Origin: Bacillota bacterium
GTDB taxonomy: Bacteria; Bacillota_I; Bacilli_A; ML615J-28; CAG-698
Length of the DNA: 64,000 bases
NCBI GenBank assembly: GCA_023410025.1
Contig: JAEYQM010000061.1
Coordinates: forward strand, 1-64,000
Reading direction: 5' to 3'
The position numbers and the translations under genes are program-made. Under the pieces are notes generated by a model, which was not told the DNA's origin, did no database searches, and was given only the letters and a program-made list of their open reading frames with translations. Below, one piece after another: positions 16,983 to 25,876 of the stretch. Numbering within the stretch: position 1 is the stretch's first letter; every line of letters starts with the position of its first letter.

Positions 16983-17664
16983 TGTTTATAAAGTTTCTTT
17001 CTTCTCTAATATAATTTGGATGATATTAGGTCCGACCATTGTCTTAATCCCTGTTTCTATTTTTATGTATCAAGGAATTAATCTTGAGGATTTAACTGAT
17101 TCCAATACAATTTCGGCGGTGATGGTTTCTCAAGCAATTAGTAATGTCATTCCAATAGTGATAAGCGTAGTCCTATTGAGAAGATTACTTTTAAGTGAGT
17201 TAATAGATTTTAAAAATAATTTAAAACGAAGCATAACTATTGTCCTTTTAGGAATATCAGGAATTTATTTTGCTAACATTATCCTTTCAATAATCTATAG
17301 TTTATTAAATGTTACGGGGGATTCTGAAAACCAACAAATTATTGAAACGGCTTTATCATCACCAGTTAGACCTGTTGTAATAATTATGATATTAGTCTTA
17401 GCACCAATTCTAGAGGAATTAATATTTAGAAAATTCTTAATTGGATATTTTAAATCTAAACAATTGAACCCATGGATTCCATATATTATTAGTATTGTTG
17501 TGTTTGCAGCAATTCATATGAACTTTACAATTGAAGATTTAATATTTTTCCCAGCATATTTGGTATTATCAGCTGTTATTACATTAGCTTATAAATACTC
17601 TGGAAACAATATTTATGTAGCTATATTAGTACATTTTCTAAATAATTTATTATCGCTAATATGA
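16969..17664 (+). CDS. CPBP-family intramembrane metalloprotease
   Basis: The protein of about 231 residues is hydrophobic, with six or more predicted membrane helices. It contains the CPBP (CAAX protease and bacteriocin-processing) motifs: EELIFRKFLIGY (EExxxR), FAAIHMNF (FxxxH) and a late HFLNN. These residues bind zinc inside the membrane. Substrates of bacterial members are mostly unknown; roles in bacteriocin immunity and protein prenyl-type processing are known for relatives. The start codon lies inside the end of thrS; ATG 16969 has AGGGG 7 bases upstream. Its stop overlaps the start of the TPR gene (ATGA). Confidence 0.88.
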   Translation: METDNVYKVSFFSNIIWMILGPTIVLIPVSIFMYQGINLEDLTDSNTISAVMVSQAISNVIPIVISVVLLRRLLLSELIDFKNNLKRSITIVLLGISGIYFANIILSIIYSLLNVTGDSENQQIIETALSSPVRPVVIIMILVLAPILEELIFRKFLIGYFKSKQLNPWIPYIISIVVFAAIHMNFTIEDLIFFPAYLVLSAVITLAYKYSGNNIYVAILVHFLNNLLSLI

Positions 17665-18563
17665 ACTTAAAAAAATATGGTAAACTTGTAGAATGTGCAA
17701 GAGAAAATTTTGAAAATAGTAAATATCAAGAAGCTTTAGAAATATTAGAAAAAGCTTTTGAAATGGGAATTATTCTAGATGATTTAAATCTTTTAGGATT
17801 TATCTATATCGAACTAGGAAAATATAGCCTTGCTGAAGATGTATTTAAAAAAGTTCTTTCTCAAGAAAGAAATCCAAAGAGTTATTATGGTCTAGGTTGT
17901 ATAAATGATCGACTTGGAAAATATAAAGAAGCAGTAATAATGTATGAAGAGTCGATTAGATTTGATGATACAAATCCTTTAGTATTATTTGACTGTGCAT
18001 ATTTATATGATGATTTAGGAAATAAAGATAAATCAAAATACTATTATGAAAAATTATTAAAGATTAATCCTGATGATTTTTGGGGTAATATAAATTTAGG
18101 TACTATTTATGATTGTGAAGGAAATAATGAAAAAGCATTGGAACTTTTTCTTAAAGCCTATAGTATTGATCCTAATTCACCTATGGTCAATTATAACTTA
18201 GGTGTTACCTATAGTAATCTTAATAATAAAGAATTAGCTTTGAAACATTATTTTGAAGAAATAGAAAAAAATAATAAATATGTACCTGCATATTATAATT
18301 TAGCTCTATTATATAAGGATGCTTATAATGATTATGAAAAAGCAAAATTGTATTATCTAGAAGGATTAAAGATTGATCAAAATAATTATCTTATATGGTA
18401 TAATCTTGGTTGTTTATATGCCTTAATGAAAGACTATAAAAATGCATATGATTGTTTCTTAATATTAAAATATAGGTCAAAAGAGTTATTTGAATCAATG
18501 AATGAAGATGAAGAACTTGAAGAGTTCAAATTATCTGATGAATATAAGAGATTATGGGAATAA
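17661..18563 (+). CDS. TPR-repeat protein
   Basis: The 300-residue soluble protein consists of about seven or eight tetratricopeptide repeats. Examples are YQEALEILEKAFEMG, NPKSYYGLGCINDRLGKYKE and NSPMVNYNLGVTYSNLNNKE. There is no signal peptide and no enzymatic domain. TPR proteins mediate protein contacts; no partner can be named. It is cotranscribed with the CPBP protease (4-base overlap) and closes the thrS unit at a strong terminator. Confidence 0.88.
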   Translation: MNLKKYGKLVECARENFENSKYQEALEILEKAFEMGIILDDLNLLGFIYIELGKYSLAEDVFKKVLSQERNPKSYYGLGCINDRLGKYKEAVIMYEESIRFDDTNPLVLFDCAYLYDDLGNKDKSKYYYEKLLKINPDDFWGNINLGTIYDCEGNNEKALELFLKAYSIDPNSPMVNYNLGVTYSNLNNKELALKHYFEEIEKNNKYVPAYYNLALLYKDAYNDYEKAKLYYLEGLKIDQNNYLIWYNLGCLYALMKDYKNAYDCFLILKYRSKELFESMNEDEELEEFKLSDEYKRLWE

Positions 18564-18580
18564 GCCCATAATCTTTTTTT
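18549..18580 (+). terminator. Terminator after the TPR gene
   Basis: AGATTATGGG (18549-18558) pairs with CCCATAATCT (18565-18574) over a 6-base loop, followed by seven T. The stem includes the gene's stop codon. Confidence 0.88.
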
Positions 18581-18613
18581 ATATAAACATATATTATAAT
18601 CGAGGTGTAAAAA

Positions 18614-19096
18614 ATGATAATTGATGTTAAAAAATACTTAAGAAATTCATCAAGAGAAACTTATACTGTAAAACAAGGCGATAGTTTATATAAAATATCA
18701 AAACAATATGGTATATCAATTGATGATTTAATGGAAATTAATGAACTAGATAGTACTATGATTTATCCAAATCAAGTTTTAATTATTTCTAAGTCTATTC
18801 CAACTGGTGGAATGTATTTTGTTGAGTATATTGTTAAACCTAATGATACTTTAAGTACAATCGCAAAAGCAAACAATGTTACTACTGAATCAATCGGAAA
18901 ATATAATGATGTAACAAAAATAATTTTAGCTGAAGGGCAAATAATGAATTTACCTGGATCATACAAAACATATTTAATTCAAGAAGGAGACAAAATTTCA
19001 GATATTCTTGCTAAAACAAATTTAACTCTAGATCAATTCTTAGAGTATAACCTATCTAAATTATTGACTCCAGGTATCATTATATATTACAGATAA
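18614..19096 (+). CDS. Triple LysM-domain protein
   Basis: The 160-residue protein carries three LysM units. The first (YTVKQGDSLYKISKQYG) and second (YIVKPNDTLSTIAKANN) are typical; the third (YLIQEGDKISDILAKTN) is degenerate. LysM binds N-acetylglucosamine polymers such as peptidoglycan. There is no signal peptide, which is unusual for a wall protein but normal for spore cortex and coat proteins (SafA, SpoVID and YaaH type) that bind peptidoglycan from the mother cell. A spore role is therefore the favoured inference. A CGAGGTG site precedes ATG 18614; the gene ends at a terminator. Confidence 0.85.
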   Translation: MIIDVKKYLRNSSRETYTVKQGDSLYKISKQYGISIDDLMEINELDSTMIYPNQVLIISKSIPTGGMYFVEYIVKPNDTLSTIAKANNVTTESIGKYNDVTKIILAEGQIMNLPGSYKTYLIQEGDKISDILAKTNLTLDQFLEYNLSKLLTPGIIIYYR

Positions 19097-19118
19097 AGCC
19101 TATGTAGGCTTTTTCTTT
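19095..19118 (+). terminator. Terminator after the LysM gene
   Basis: AAAGCCT (19095-19101) and AGGCTTT (19106-19112) form a short GC-containing stem with a tetraloop, followed by a T-rich run. Confidence 0.8.
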
Positions 19119-19122
19119 TTTC

Positions 19123-19151
19123 TTGAAGAAAACGCTAAATTATAGTATAAT
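19123..19151 (+). promoter_or_regulatory. Promoter of trmFO-xerC-dut
   Basis: TTGAAG (19123-19128) and TATAAT (19146-19151) are 17 bases apart. The -10 has no TG extension. Confidence 0.72.
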
Positions 19152-19177
19152 AGAAAAAGTAGAAGGCGGTAAACAAA

Positions 19178-20473
19178 ATGACAGTAAATGTAATTGGAGC
19201 TGGACTGGCTGGGTCTGAGGCTACATATCAGTTAATAAAAAGAGGAATAAAAGTAAGATTATATGAAATGCGCCCTGTTAAATCAACAGAAGCACATACA
19301 ACAGATAGATTTGCTGAACTTGTTTGTAGTAATTCATTGAGAGCAAGATCGGTTGAAAATGCAGTAGGATTATTAAAAGAAGAAATGAAATTAATTGATT
19401 CACTAATAATGGATGCAGCATTAAAAAATGAAGTTGATGCTGGTGGAGCAGTAGCAGTAGATAGAGTTAATTTTAGTAATTATATTACTGAATATTTAAA
19501 GAATCACGAACTTGTTGAGGTAATTAATGAAGAAGTAACAAGTATTCCTGAAGGACCTACAATTATTGCCTCAGGTCCACTAACAAGTGAATTATTATCA
19601 AATGAAATTTTAAAAATTTGTGGAAATGAAGAGTTATATTTTTTTGATTCAGTAGCTCCAATTGTTAGAGAAGATTCAATAAATAAAGAAGTTGCCTACT
19701 TAAAAAGTAGATATGATAAAGGGGAAGCAAGTTATTATAACTGCCCTATGACAAAAGAAGAATATGAGTTATTTTATAATGAATTAATTAATGCTGAATG
19801 TGTTATTCCTGAAGAATATGAATTAAAGGTATTTGAAGGATGTATGGCTATTGAAGATATGGCAAAACGTGGAAAAGAAACATTGCTATATGGCCCATTA
19901 AAACCTGTAGGGCTTGATGATCCAAGGACAGGTAAAAGACCATATGCCGTAGTTCAACTCCGTCAAGATGATGCATTAAAAACAATGTATAATCTAGTTG
20001 GTTTTCAAACTCATTTAAAATGGCCAGAACAAAAGAGAATATTAAGATTAATACCAGGTCTTGAAAAATGTGAAATCGTAAGATATGGTGTAATGCATAG
20101 AAATACATATATAAATGCTCCAAAGTTTCTAAACAAATATTTCCAATTTGAATTAAGAAAAGATCTGTTTTTTGCAGGTCAAATTACAGGAGTCGAAGGG
20201 TATTTAGAAAGTGCAGCTAGTGGGATGATTGCTGGAATTAATATGGCTAAATACTTACAAAACAAGCCAATGGTTGATTTTTCTAATATTACAAGTTTAG
20301 GTTCATTATCATATCATGTAAGCACAAAAACAAGTAATTATTTACCAATGAATGTAAACTTTGGTTTATTTGAACAACTTGATGGTTATATTAAGAAAAA
20401 AGATCGTAAACAACTATATGCAAATAGAAGTTTAGAAAAAATAAAAGAATTATTAGGGGAAATAAATGATTGA
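19178..20473 (+). CDS. trmFO: Folate-dependent tRNA (m5U54) methyltransferase TrmFO
   Basis: TrmFO uses methylenetetrahydrofolate and FAD to make ribothymidine at tRNA position 54. The 431-residue protein begins with an FAD-binding GxGxxG ([15 protein letters not shown]). It has the family stretches [30 protein letters not shown] and [18 protein letters not shown]. An AGGCGG site precedes ATG 19178. The trmFO-xerC order is that of Bacillus (gid-codV). The stop overlaps the start of xerC. Confidence 0.97.
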   Translation: MTVNVIGAGLAGSEATYQLIKRGIKVRLYEMRPVKSTEAHTTDRFAELVCSNSLRARSVENAVGLLKEEMKLIDSLIMDAALKNEVDAGGAVAVDRVNFSNYITEYLKNHELVEVINEEVTSIPEGPTIIASGPLTSELLSNEILKICGNEELYFFDSVAPIVREDSINKEVAYLKSRYDKGEASYYNCPMTKEEYELFYNELINAECVIPEEYELKVFEGCMAIEDMAKRGKETLLYGPLKPVGLDDPRTGKRPYAVVQLRQDDALKTMYNLVGFQTHLKWPEQKRILRLIPGLEKCEIVRYGVMHRNTYINAPKFLNKYFQFELRKDLFFAGQITGVEGYLESAASGMIAGINMAKYLQNKPMVDFSNITSLGSLSYHVSTKTSNYLPMNVNFGLFEQLDGYIKKKDRKQLYANRSLEKIKELLGEIND

Positions 20474-21377
20474 AAAATTTAGGAGTTATCTAATTAATGA
20501 AAGAAGATATTCTGAGTATACTGTATTAAATTATATTAATGATATACATGAGTTTGAGAATTATTTAAAAATAAATGAGTATGGTAATTTACTTAAATTA
20601 CGTTTAAATATTAGTAGATATTATTTATCACATTTAAACGATAAAGCTTATAGTTCAAGAACAATTGCTAGAAAAATGAGTAGTTTGAGAAGCTTTTACC
20701 GTTTTCTTCTTAAGGAAGGACTTGTAAATGTTAATTACTTTCAAGATATTTCTTCTCCTAAAATTGATAAAACAATTCCTAAGTTTTTATATACTAAAGA
20801 AATTGATGCATTATTTAACGCAATAAACACAAATACAGCAATTGGTCGAAGAGATTATGCGCTTTTAGAATTAATGTACGGAACAGGTATTCGTGTTAGT
20901 GAATTTTGTAATATTAAATTATCAGATATAGATTTTTATAATAATGAAATTATCATTTTTGGTAAAGGAAAAAAAGAAAGATATTTACCAATATATGATA
21001 GTTTAAAAGAGGCTCTACTCGATTATATTAACTATGGCAGGCAAGAAATGCTTGCAAGAAATAAAGATGGATATTGTGATAAATTATTTTTAAATTTTAA
21101 AGGAGGCCCCTTAACAACTAGAGGAGTTCGAGTAATACTGAATAATATTACGGAAAAAGCATCTGAAAATTTAAAAATAAGTCCCCATATGTTGAGACAT
21201 TCATTTGCTACACACTTACTTGATAATGGTGCAGATTTAAGAAGTGTTCAAGAATTATTAGGTCATGAAAATTTACAAACAACGCAAATATATACACATG
21301 TTTCTAAAGAAAGATTAAAAAGGGATTATATGGAATATTTTCCGAGAGCTAAGAGGGATGACGATGAGAAAATTTGA
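20466..21377 (+). CDS. xerC: Tyrosine recombinase XerC-like
   Basis: The 303-residue protein has an N-terminal SAM-like core-binding domain ([36 protein letters not shown]). The catalytic domain carries the R-H-R-H-Y set: [37 protein letters not shown]. Xer recombinases resolve chromosome dimers at dif. The housekeeping location after trmFO, as for Bacillus codV, argues against a mobile-element integrase. Both ends overlap neighbouring genes, so it is cotranscribed with trmFO and the dUTPase-like gene. Confidence 0.93.
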   Translation: MIEKFRSYLINERRYSEYTVLNYINDIHEFENYLKINEYGNLLKLRLNISRYYLSHLNDKAYSSRTIARKMSSLRSFYRFLLKEGLVNVNYFQDISSPKIDKTIPKFLYTKEIDALFNAINTNTAIGRRDYALLELMYGTGIRVSEFCNIKLSDIDFYNNEIIIFGKGKKERYLPIYDSLKEALLDYINYGRQEMLARNKDGYCDKLFLNFKGGPLTTRGVRVILNNITEKASENLKISPHMLRHSFATHLLDNGADLRSVQELLGHENLQTTQIYTHVSKERLKRDYMEYFPRAKRDDDEKI

Positions 21378-21792
21378 AAAATTAGTTGATGATGTAACTT
21401 TACCCAAAAGACAAACAAAATATAGTGCTGGTTATGATTTTTACGCATATGAAGATACTTTGATTAAATCTAAAACAATGCAAATAATAAAAACAAATGT
21501 AAAATGCATGATGGAAGAAGATGAGTTTCTAGCAATTTACCTTCGAAGTAGTTTGGGGATTAAACATGGGTTAATGCTTGCAAATCAAACAGGTATAATT
21601 GATAAAGATTATTATGGAAATAAAGATAATGATGGCCACATTATGGTTGCCTTATATAATAATTCTGATAAAGATTTTCTACTTAAAAAAAATGAAAGAT
21701 TCTGCCAAGGAATATTTCAAAAATACTATTTAACTGATGATGACGATGTTAATAGTGTTAGGGATGGTGGAATTGGAAGCACAAACATCTAG
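21364..21792 (+). CDS. dUTP diphosphatase-like protein
   Basis: The 142-residue protein looks like a trimeric dUTPase, which removes dUTP and makes dUMP. Motifs visible include SAGYDFYAYED (motif 1), RSSLGIKHGLMLANQTGIID (motifs 2 and 3) and a C-terminal RDGGIGSTN (motif 5). The motif 3 region carries IIDKDYYGNKDNDGHIMVAL. It resembles the phage and YosS-like group rather than the classical Dut, but the active-site residues are present. ATG 21364 has AGAGGG 6 bases upstream; an ATG two codons earlier is possible. It overlaps the xerC 3' end. Confidence 0.85.
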   Translation: MRKFEKLVDDVTLPKRQTKYSAGYDFYAYEDTLIKSKTMQIIKTNVKCMMEEDEFLAIYLRSSLGIKHGLMLANQTGIIDKDYYGNKDNDGHIMVALYNNSDKDFLLKKNERFCQGIFQKYYLTDDDDVNSVRDGGIGSTNI

Positions 21793-21835
21793 GAAATTTT
21801 AATAAAAATATTTTCTTATTAGTTTAATGTTTGTC

Positions 21836-21864
21836 TTGCTTATACATAATATTTGTGGTATAAT
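21836..21864 (+). promoter_or_regulatory. Promoter of the rpsB operon
   Basis: TTGCTT (21836-21841) and TATAAT (21859-21864) are 17 bases apart, with an extended -10 (TGGTATAAT). The start codon of rpsB is about 119 bases downstream, leaving a long leader. Confidence 0.8.
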
Positions 21865-21870
21865 ATTACA

Positions 21871-21982
21871 GGCAAAAAAAATACACACACTGTTGGAGAA
21901 TGTCGTCAAGTGCACTTAGGTGAGGCGGTATTTGATGAAGATAGTGGAGGCCAAACAAAATAAAAATGGAGGAAAAATAATA
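21871..21982 (+). promoter_or_regulatory. rpsB 5' leader, possible autoregulatory RNA
   Basis: About 112 bases lie between the predicted transcription start and the rpsB start codon. The leader is less AT-rich than other spacers. It contains CACTGTTGG (21888-21896), the self-complementary AAGTGCACTT (21909-21918), and GGAGGCCAAAC near 21946-21956 that can partly pair back to TGTTGG. Ribosomal protein operons often carry leader RNAs bound by their own product, here possibly S2. No known Rfam family was recognised by eye. Confidence 0.4.
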
Positions 21983-22882
21983 ATGTCAGTAATTTCTAAA
22001 AAACAATTACTAGAAGCAGGAGTTCATTTCGGTCATAATACTCGCCGTTGGAATCCTAAAATGAAAGAGTATATTTACGAAGAAAGAAATGGTATTTATA
22101 TCATTGACTTAACAAAAACAGAAAAGTATGTAGAAGATGCATATAAAGCATTATACACTATTGCTCAAAACAATGGACGTGTAATCTTCGTTGGTACTCG
22201 TAAACAAACTCAAGATGTTATAAAAGAAGAAGCAATTCGTTCAGGTCAATACTATGTTGATCAACGTTGGTTAGGTGGAACTCTTACTAACTTCAAAACA
22301 ATCAGAAAGAGCGTTGCAAGATTAGTTAAGATTGAAGAAATGGAAGAAACAGGAGTATTCGATGTTTTACCTAAAAAAGAAGTTATTCTTTTAAAGAAAG
22401 AAAAAGAAAAATTAGAAAAATACTTTAGTGGAATTAGAGAAATGAGAGAACTTCCAGATGCAATGTTCGTAGTTGATCCTAAGACTGAACACAATGCAGT
22501 TGCTGAAGCTCGTAAATTAAATATACCTGTATTTGCATTAGTAGATACAAACTGTGATCCAGATGAAGTTGATTATGTAATCCCTGGAAATGACGACGCA
22601 ATTAGAAGCGTTAAATTAATTGTTGCTACAATGGCTAACGCAGTTGTTGAAGCAAATGGTGGAACTCCAATCACTATTGAATTTACAGAAGAAATGACTC
22701 AAGAAGATAAAAAATCTCAAAACAATAATAGAAACAGACGTGGAAATAATAGAGATAATAGAGACAATAGAGATAGAGATTACAAAGGCAATAATAATAA
22801 CAAACCAAAAAGACCTTACAAGAATACTGATAAAGTAGAAGTTACTAAAGTTGCTCCAAAGCAACCTGTTGAAACAAAGTAA
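21983..22882 (+). CDS. rpsB: 30S ribosomal protein S2
   Basis: The 299-residue protein contains the S2 hallmarks: [58 protein letters not shown] and [23 protein letters not shown] 21983 follows a GGAGG site; a longer in-frame start lies in the leader. The last 60 or so residues are a disordered Asn/Arg/Asp-rich tail ([16 protein letters not shown]), longer than in Bacillus S2 (about 246 residues). It heads the conserved rpsB-tsf-pyrH-frr block. Confidence 0.98.
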   Translation: MSVISKKQLLEAGVHFGHNTRRWNPKMKEYIYEERNGIYIIDLTKTEKYVEDAYKALYTIAQNNGRVIFVGTRKQTQDVIKEEAIRSGQYYVDQRWLGGTLTNFKTIRKSVARLVKIEEMEETGVFDVLPKKEVILLKKEKEKLEKYFSGIREMRELPDAMFVVDPKTEHNAVAEARKLNIPVFALVDTNCDPDEVDYVIPGNDDAIRSVKLIVATMANAVVEANGGTPITIEFTEEMTQEDKKSQNNNRNRRGNNRDNRDNRDRDYKGNNNNKPKRPYKNTDKVEVTKVAPKQPVETK

Positions 22883-22901
22883 CTCATAAGGAGGATATAT
22901 A

Positions 22902-23774
22902 ATGATTAGTGCACAATTAGTAAAAGAATTACGTGAAATTACTGGCGCTGGTATGATGGATTGCAAAAAAGCTTTAACTGAAACAAATGGTGATATTGAA
23001 GCTGCAATCACATGGTTACGTGAAAAAGGTATTTCAAAGGCTGCAAAAAAAGCTGATCGTATTGCTGCTGAAGGAGCATGTGCTGTTTTAGTAAAAGGTA
23101 ATAAAGCTGTTGTTTATGAATTAAACAGTGAAACAGATTTCGTAGCTAAAAATGAAAACTTTATAAATGTTGTAAGTGAAGTAGGTAACTTAATTGTTAA
23201 TAGCAATGCTACAAATACTGAAGAAGCTTTACAAATCAATGCAAACGGAGTAAAAATTGAAGATGTAATTATCGCTGCTACAGCTAAAATCGGCGAAAAA
23301 ATTTCTCTTCGTAGAGTAAATGTTGTTAATAAAACAGATTCTCAATCTTTCGGTGCATATTCTCATATGGGTGGAAAAATTGTTGTTCTTACAGTTCTTG
23401 AAGGAGCAAACGAAGAAATTGCAAAAGATGTAGCAATGCATGTTGCAGCTATGAAACCATTATACTTAGATATGTCTGAAGTATCAGAAGAAGAAATTCA
23501 AAAAGAAAGAGAAATTGCAAAACAACAATCTCTTAACGAAGGCAAACCATTAAATATTGTTGAAAAAATGATAGATGGTAGAGTTAATAAATATTTTAAA
23601 GAAATTTGTCTTGTAAATCAACCATTTGTTAAGAACCCTGATCAAACAGTTGAACAATATGTTAAGGCAAATAACGGCAAAATTGTTAAATTTTTGCGCC
23701 TTGAAGTTGGAGAAGGAATCGAAAAGAAAAAAGACGATTTTGTTGCAGAAGTAATGAAAGCTGTAAACAACTAA
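22902..23774 (+). CDS. tsf: Translation elongation factor Ts
   Basis: EF-Ts exchanges GDP for GTP on EF-Tu. The 290-residue protein opens with the UBA-like domain ([20 protein letters not shown]) and has the contact motif [15 protein letters not shown]. The core continues through [23 protein letters not shown] precedes ATG 22902, 19 bases after rpsB. It ends at a terminator that separates it from pyrH. Confidence 0.98.
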   Translation: MISAQLVKELREITGAGMMDCKKALTETNGDIEAAITWLREKGISKAAKKADRIAAEGACAVLVKGNKAVVYELNSETDFVAKNENFINVVSEVGNLIVNSNATNTEEALQINANGVKIEDVIIAATAKIGEKISLRRVNVVNKTDSQSFGAYSHMGGKIVVLTVLEGANEEIAKDVAMHVAAMKPLYLDMSEVSEEEIQKEREIAKQQSLNEGKPLNIVEKMIDGRVNKYFKEICLVNQPFVKNPDQTVEQYVKANNGKIVKFLRLEVGEGIEKKKDDFVAEVMKAVNN

Positions 23775-23779
23775 CAAAT

Positions 23780-23810
23780 AAAGGCACAAAATTAAATGTG
23801 CCTTTTTATT
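23780..23810 (+). terminator. Terminator between tsf and pyrH
   Basis: AAAGGCACA (23780-23788) and TGTGCCTTT (23797-23805) form a perfect 9-bp stem with an 8-base loop, followed by T residues. It probably lowers expression of pyrH and downstream genes relative to rpsB-tsf. Confidence 0.85.
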
Positions 23811-23835
23811 TAAAATACGAAAGGGGTCTAAAATC

Positions 23836-24552
23836 TTGAAACGAATTGTATTGAAAATTAGTGGCGAGGCACTTGCATATGATAATTCAAAAGGAATTGA
23901 TCATAGAAAGGTAAATAACATCGCTAAAGAAATTAAAGCTTTACATGATTTAGGTGATATAGAATTATGTGTGGTTGTTGGTGCAGGAAATATTTGGAGA
24001 GGTAGAGACGCAGAAGATAGTGGAATGGATCGTTCTAGTGCAGATTACATGGGAATGATTGCAACAATATTAAATGCTCTAGCTATTCAAAATTCATTAG
24101 AAGCATTAGGTCTTGAAACAAGAACTATGACTTCCCTTGCAATTCCAAGTGTTGCTGAACCTTACATTAGACGTAAAGCACTTAGTCACTTAGATAAAGG
24201 ATTGATAATCATCTTTGGTGGTGGAAATGGAATTCCTTTCTTCTCTACTGATACAACAGCAGCTTTAAGAAGTGCTGAACTAGGAAGTAAACTAATACTT
24301 ATGGCTAAAAATGGTGTAGACGGTGTTTATGATTCGGACCCAAGAAGTAATCCAAATGCGAAAAAGTACACAAAACTTACGCATAAGGAAGTTATTGAAA
24401 AACATTTAAATGTTATGGATTTAACAGCAGCAACTTTATGCCTTGAAAATGATATTGACATCGTAGTATTTGATATGAATGTTCAAGGAAATATAAGAAA
24501 AGCGGCAATTGACCCTTCAATTGGAACGCTAATAACAAATAAAAAGGAGTAA
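23836..24552 (+). CDS. pyrH: Uridylate kinase
   Basis: PyrH phosphorylates UMP to UDP in pyrimidine synthesis. The 238-residue amino-acid-kinase-family protein has RIVLKISGEALAYDNSKGID, the glycine-rich VVVGAGNIWRGRDAE, DRSSADYMGMIATILNALA and GGGNGIPFFSTDTTAALR. It starts with TTG 23836, preceded by GAAAGGGGTC; no ATG or GTG fits the conserved N-terminus. It is separated by 5 bases from frr. Confidence 0.97.
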   Translation: MKRIVLKISGEALAYDNSKGIDHRKVNNIAKEIKALHDLGDIELCVVVGAGNIWRGRDAEDSGMDRSSADYMGMIATILNALAIQNSLEALGLETRTMTSLAIPSVAEPYIRRKALSHLDKGLIIIFGGGNGIPFFSTDTTAALRSAELGSKLILMAKNGVDGVYDSDPRSNPNAKKYTKLTHKEVIEKHLNVMDLTAATLCLENDIDIVVFDMNVQGNIRKAAIDPSIGTLITNKKE

Positions 24553-24557
24553 TTAAT

Positions 24558-25115
24558 ATGCCACAAACAATTATCGCTACATGCGAGCAAAGAATGGAAA
24601 AAGCTGTTGAGGCTTTAGTTAAAGAATTTGCTTTAATCAGAACAAGTAGAGCAAATCCTGCAGTATTAAATTCTGTTCAAGTATCATATTATGGGGCTTT
24701 AACGCCATTAAACCAAATTGCACAAATTTCTGTTCCTGAACCACAAATATTAATGATTAAACCATTTGATAAATCAATCTTAAAAGAAGTTGAAAAAGCT
24801 ATTCAAATGGCTGACTTAAATTTAGTTCCTCAAAATGATGGAAGTGTTGTTAGAATTGTATTTCCAGCATTAACAGAAGCTAGAAGAAAAGAACTTGTTA
24901 AAGATGTGAAGTCAAAGGCAGAAAATGCTAAAGTTGCAGTTCGTAACATCAGAAGAGATGCAGTTGATCAACTTAAAAAGTTAGAAAAAGACAGTTTAAT
25001 TACTGAAGATGATCTAAAAAAGAAAACTGATGAAGTTCAAAAAATAACTGATAAATTCATTGATAAAATGGATGTACTTGCTAAAGATAAAGATAAGAGT
25101 ATAATGGAGATTTAA
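24558..25115 (+). CDS. frr: Ribosome recycling factor
   Basis: RRF splits post-termination ribosomes together with EF-G. The 185-residue length is standard. It shows LIRTSRANPAVLNSVQVSYYG, PLNQIAQISVPEPQ, the IKPFDKS stretch and VRNIRRDAVDQLKKL near the C-terminus. AAAAAGGAG precedes ATG 24558. A terminator-like hairpin begins at its stop codon. Confidence 0.98.
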   Translation: MPQTIIATCEQRMEKAVEALVKEFALIRTSRANPAVLNSVQVSYYGALTPLNQIAQISVPEPQILMIKPFDKSILKEVEKAIQMADLNLVPQNDGSVVRIVFPALTEARRKELVKDVKSKAENAKVAVRNIRRDAVDQLKKLEKDSLITEDDLKKKTDEVQKITDKFIDKMDVLAKDKDKSIMEI

Positions 25116-25143
25116 GAGTGTGAGGATTTCTTCATACTCTTTT
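25114..25143 (+). terminator. Terminator after frr
   Basis: AAGAGTGTGA (25114-25123) pairs with TCATACTCTT (25132-25141), including one G-U pair, and a short T run follows. Confidence 0.7.
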
Positions 25144-25186
25144 AACTATATTTTAAGGTTCGTTTGATAAAATTTAGGAGTAAAAC

Positions 25187-25876
25187 ATGGAAACTAATTA
25201 TTTACCACATCATGTTGCCATTATTATGGATGGTAATGGTAGGTGGGCTCAAAAACGAGGCTTACCAAGGAACTTTGGACATAAAAAAGGTGCTCAAAGA
25301 TTAATTAATATTGTTAAGTATGCAAACAAACTAAATATTAAATATTTAACTGTATTTGCCTTTTCAACAGAGAATTGGAAAAGACCTGAACAGGAAGTTA
25401 ATTATTTAATGAAACTACCTTTTGAGTTTTTAAATAAACTTGAAAGTGAGTTTAATAAATTGGATATTAAAATTAGTATTGTTGGTTTTAAAGAAAATCT
25501 TCCTATTGATGTTGTTAATAAAATTAATGAAATTGAAGAAAAAACTAAAAATAATAATGGTTTACACTTTAATGTTGCATTTAATTATGGCAGCCAAGAT
25601 GAAATAATTAATACGGTTAATTATTTAGTAGATAATAATATTAAGGTAAATAAGGAAAACTTTAGTCAATATTTATTAACTAAAGAGCTTCCAGATGTTG
25701 ATTTTTTAATCAGAACAAGTGGGGAATTCCGTTTAAGTAATTTTTTATTATGGCAAATAGCATATAGTGAATTATACTTTACAGATACCTTATGGCCTGA
25801 TTTTTCCAACAAACATTTTGATAAAGCATTAGATGAATATAGGAAACGAGATCGTCGTTTCGGAGGACTAAAGTGA
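25187..25876 (+). CDS. uppS: Undecaprenyl diphosphate synthase
   Basis: UppS condenses eight isopentenyl units onto farnesyl diphosphate to make the carrier lipid for wall synthesis. The 229-residue cis-prenyltransferase has the P-loop-like HVAIIMDGNGRWAQKRG with catalytic Asp. It also has AFSTENWKRPEQEV, HFNVAFNYGSQDEI and the C-terminal IRTSGEFRLSNFLLWQIAYS. AGGAG precedes ATG 25187. It overlaps cdsA by 4 bases. Confidence 0.97.
   Translation: METNYLPHHVAIIMDGNGRWAQKRGLPRNFGHKKGAQRLINIVKYANKLNIKYLTVFAFSTENWKRPEQEVNYLMKLPFEFLNKLESEFNKLDIKISIVGFKENLPIDVVNKINEIEEKTKNNNGLHFNVAFNYGSQDEIINTVNYLVDNNIKVNKENFSQYLLTKELPDVDFLIRTSGEFRLSNFLLWQIAYSELYFTDTLWPDFSNKHFDKALDEYRKRDRRFGGLK

Noticed and set aside
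19126..19139. AGAAAACGCTAAAT-like cre site in the trmFO promoter
   Set aside because: It has two mismatches, including the final conserved C, and there is no reason for trmFO to be under catabolite control.
20466..21377. Tyrosine recombinase as integrase of a mobile element
   Set aside because: The location after trmFO is the housekeeping codV/xerC locus, and there are no att repeats, phage genes or composition shift nearby.
22616..23011. 131-residue minus-strand ORF opposite the rpsB tail and tsf start
   Set aside because: It is a reverse-frame shadow of rpsB and tsf, whose plus-strand proteins are fully conserved; no ribosome-binding site.
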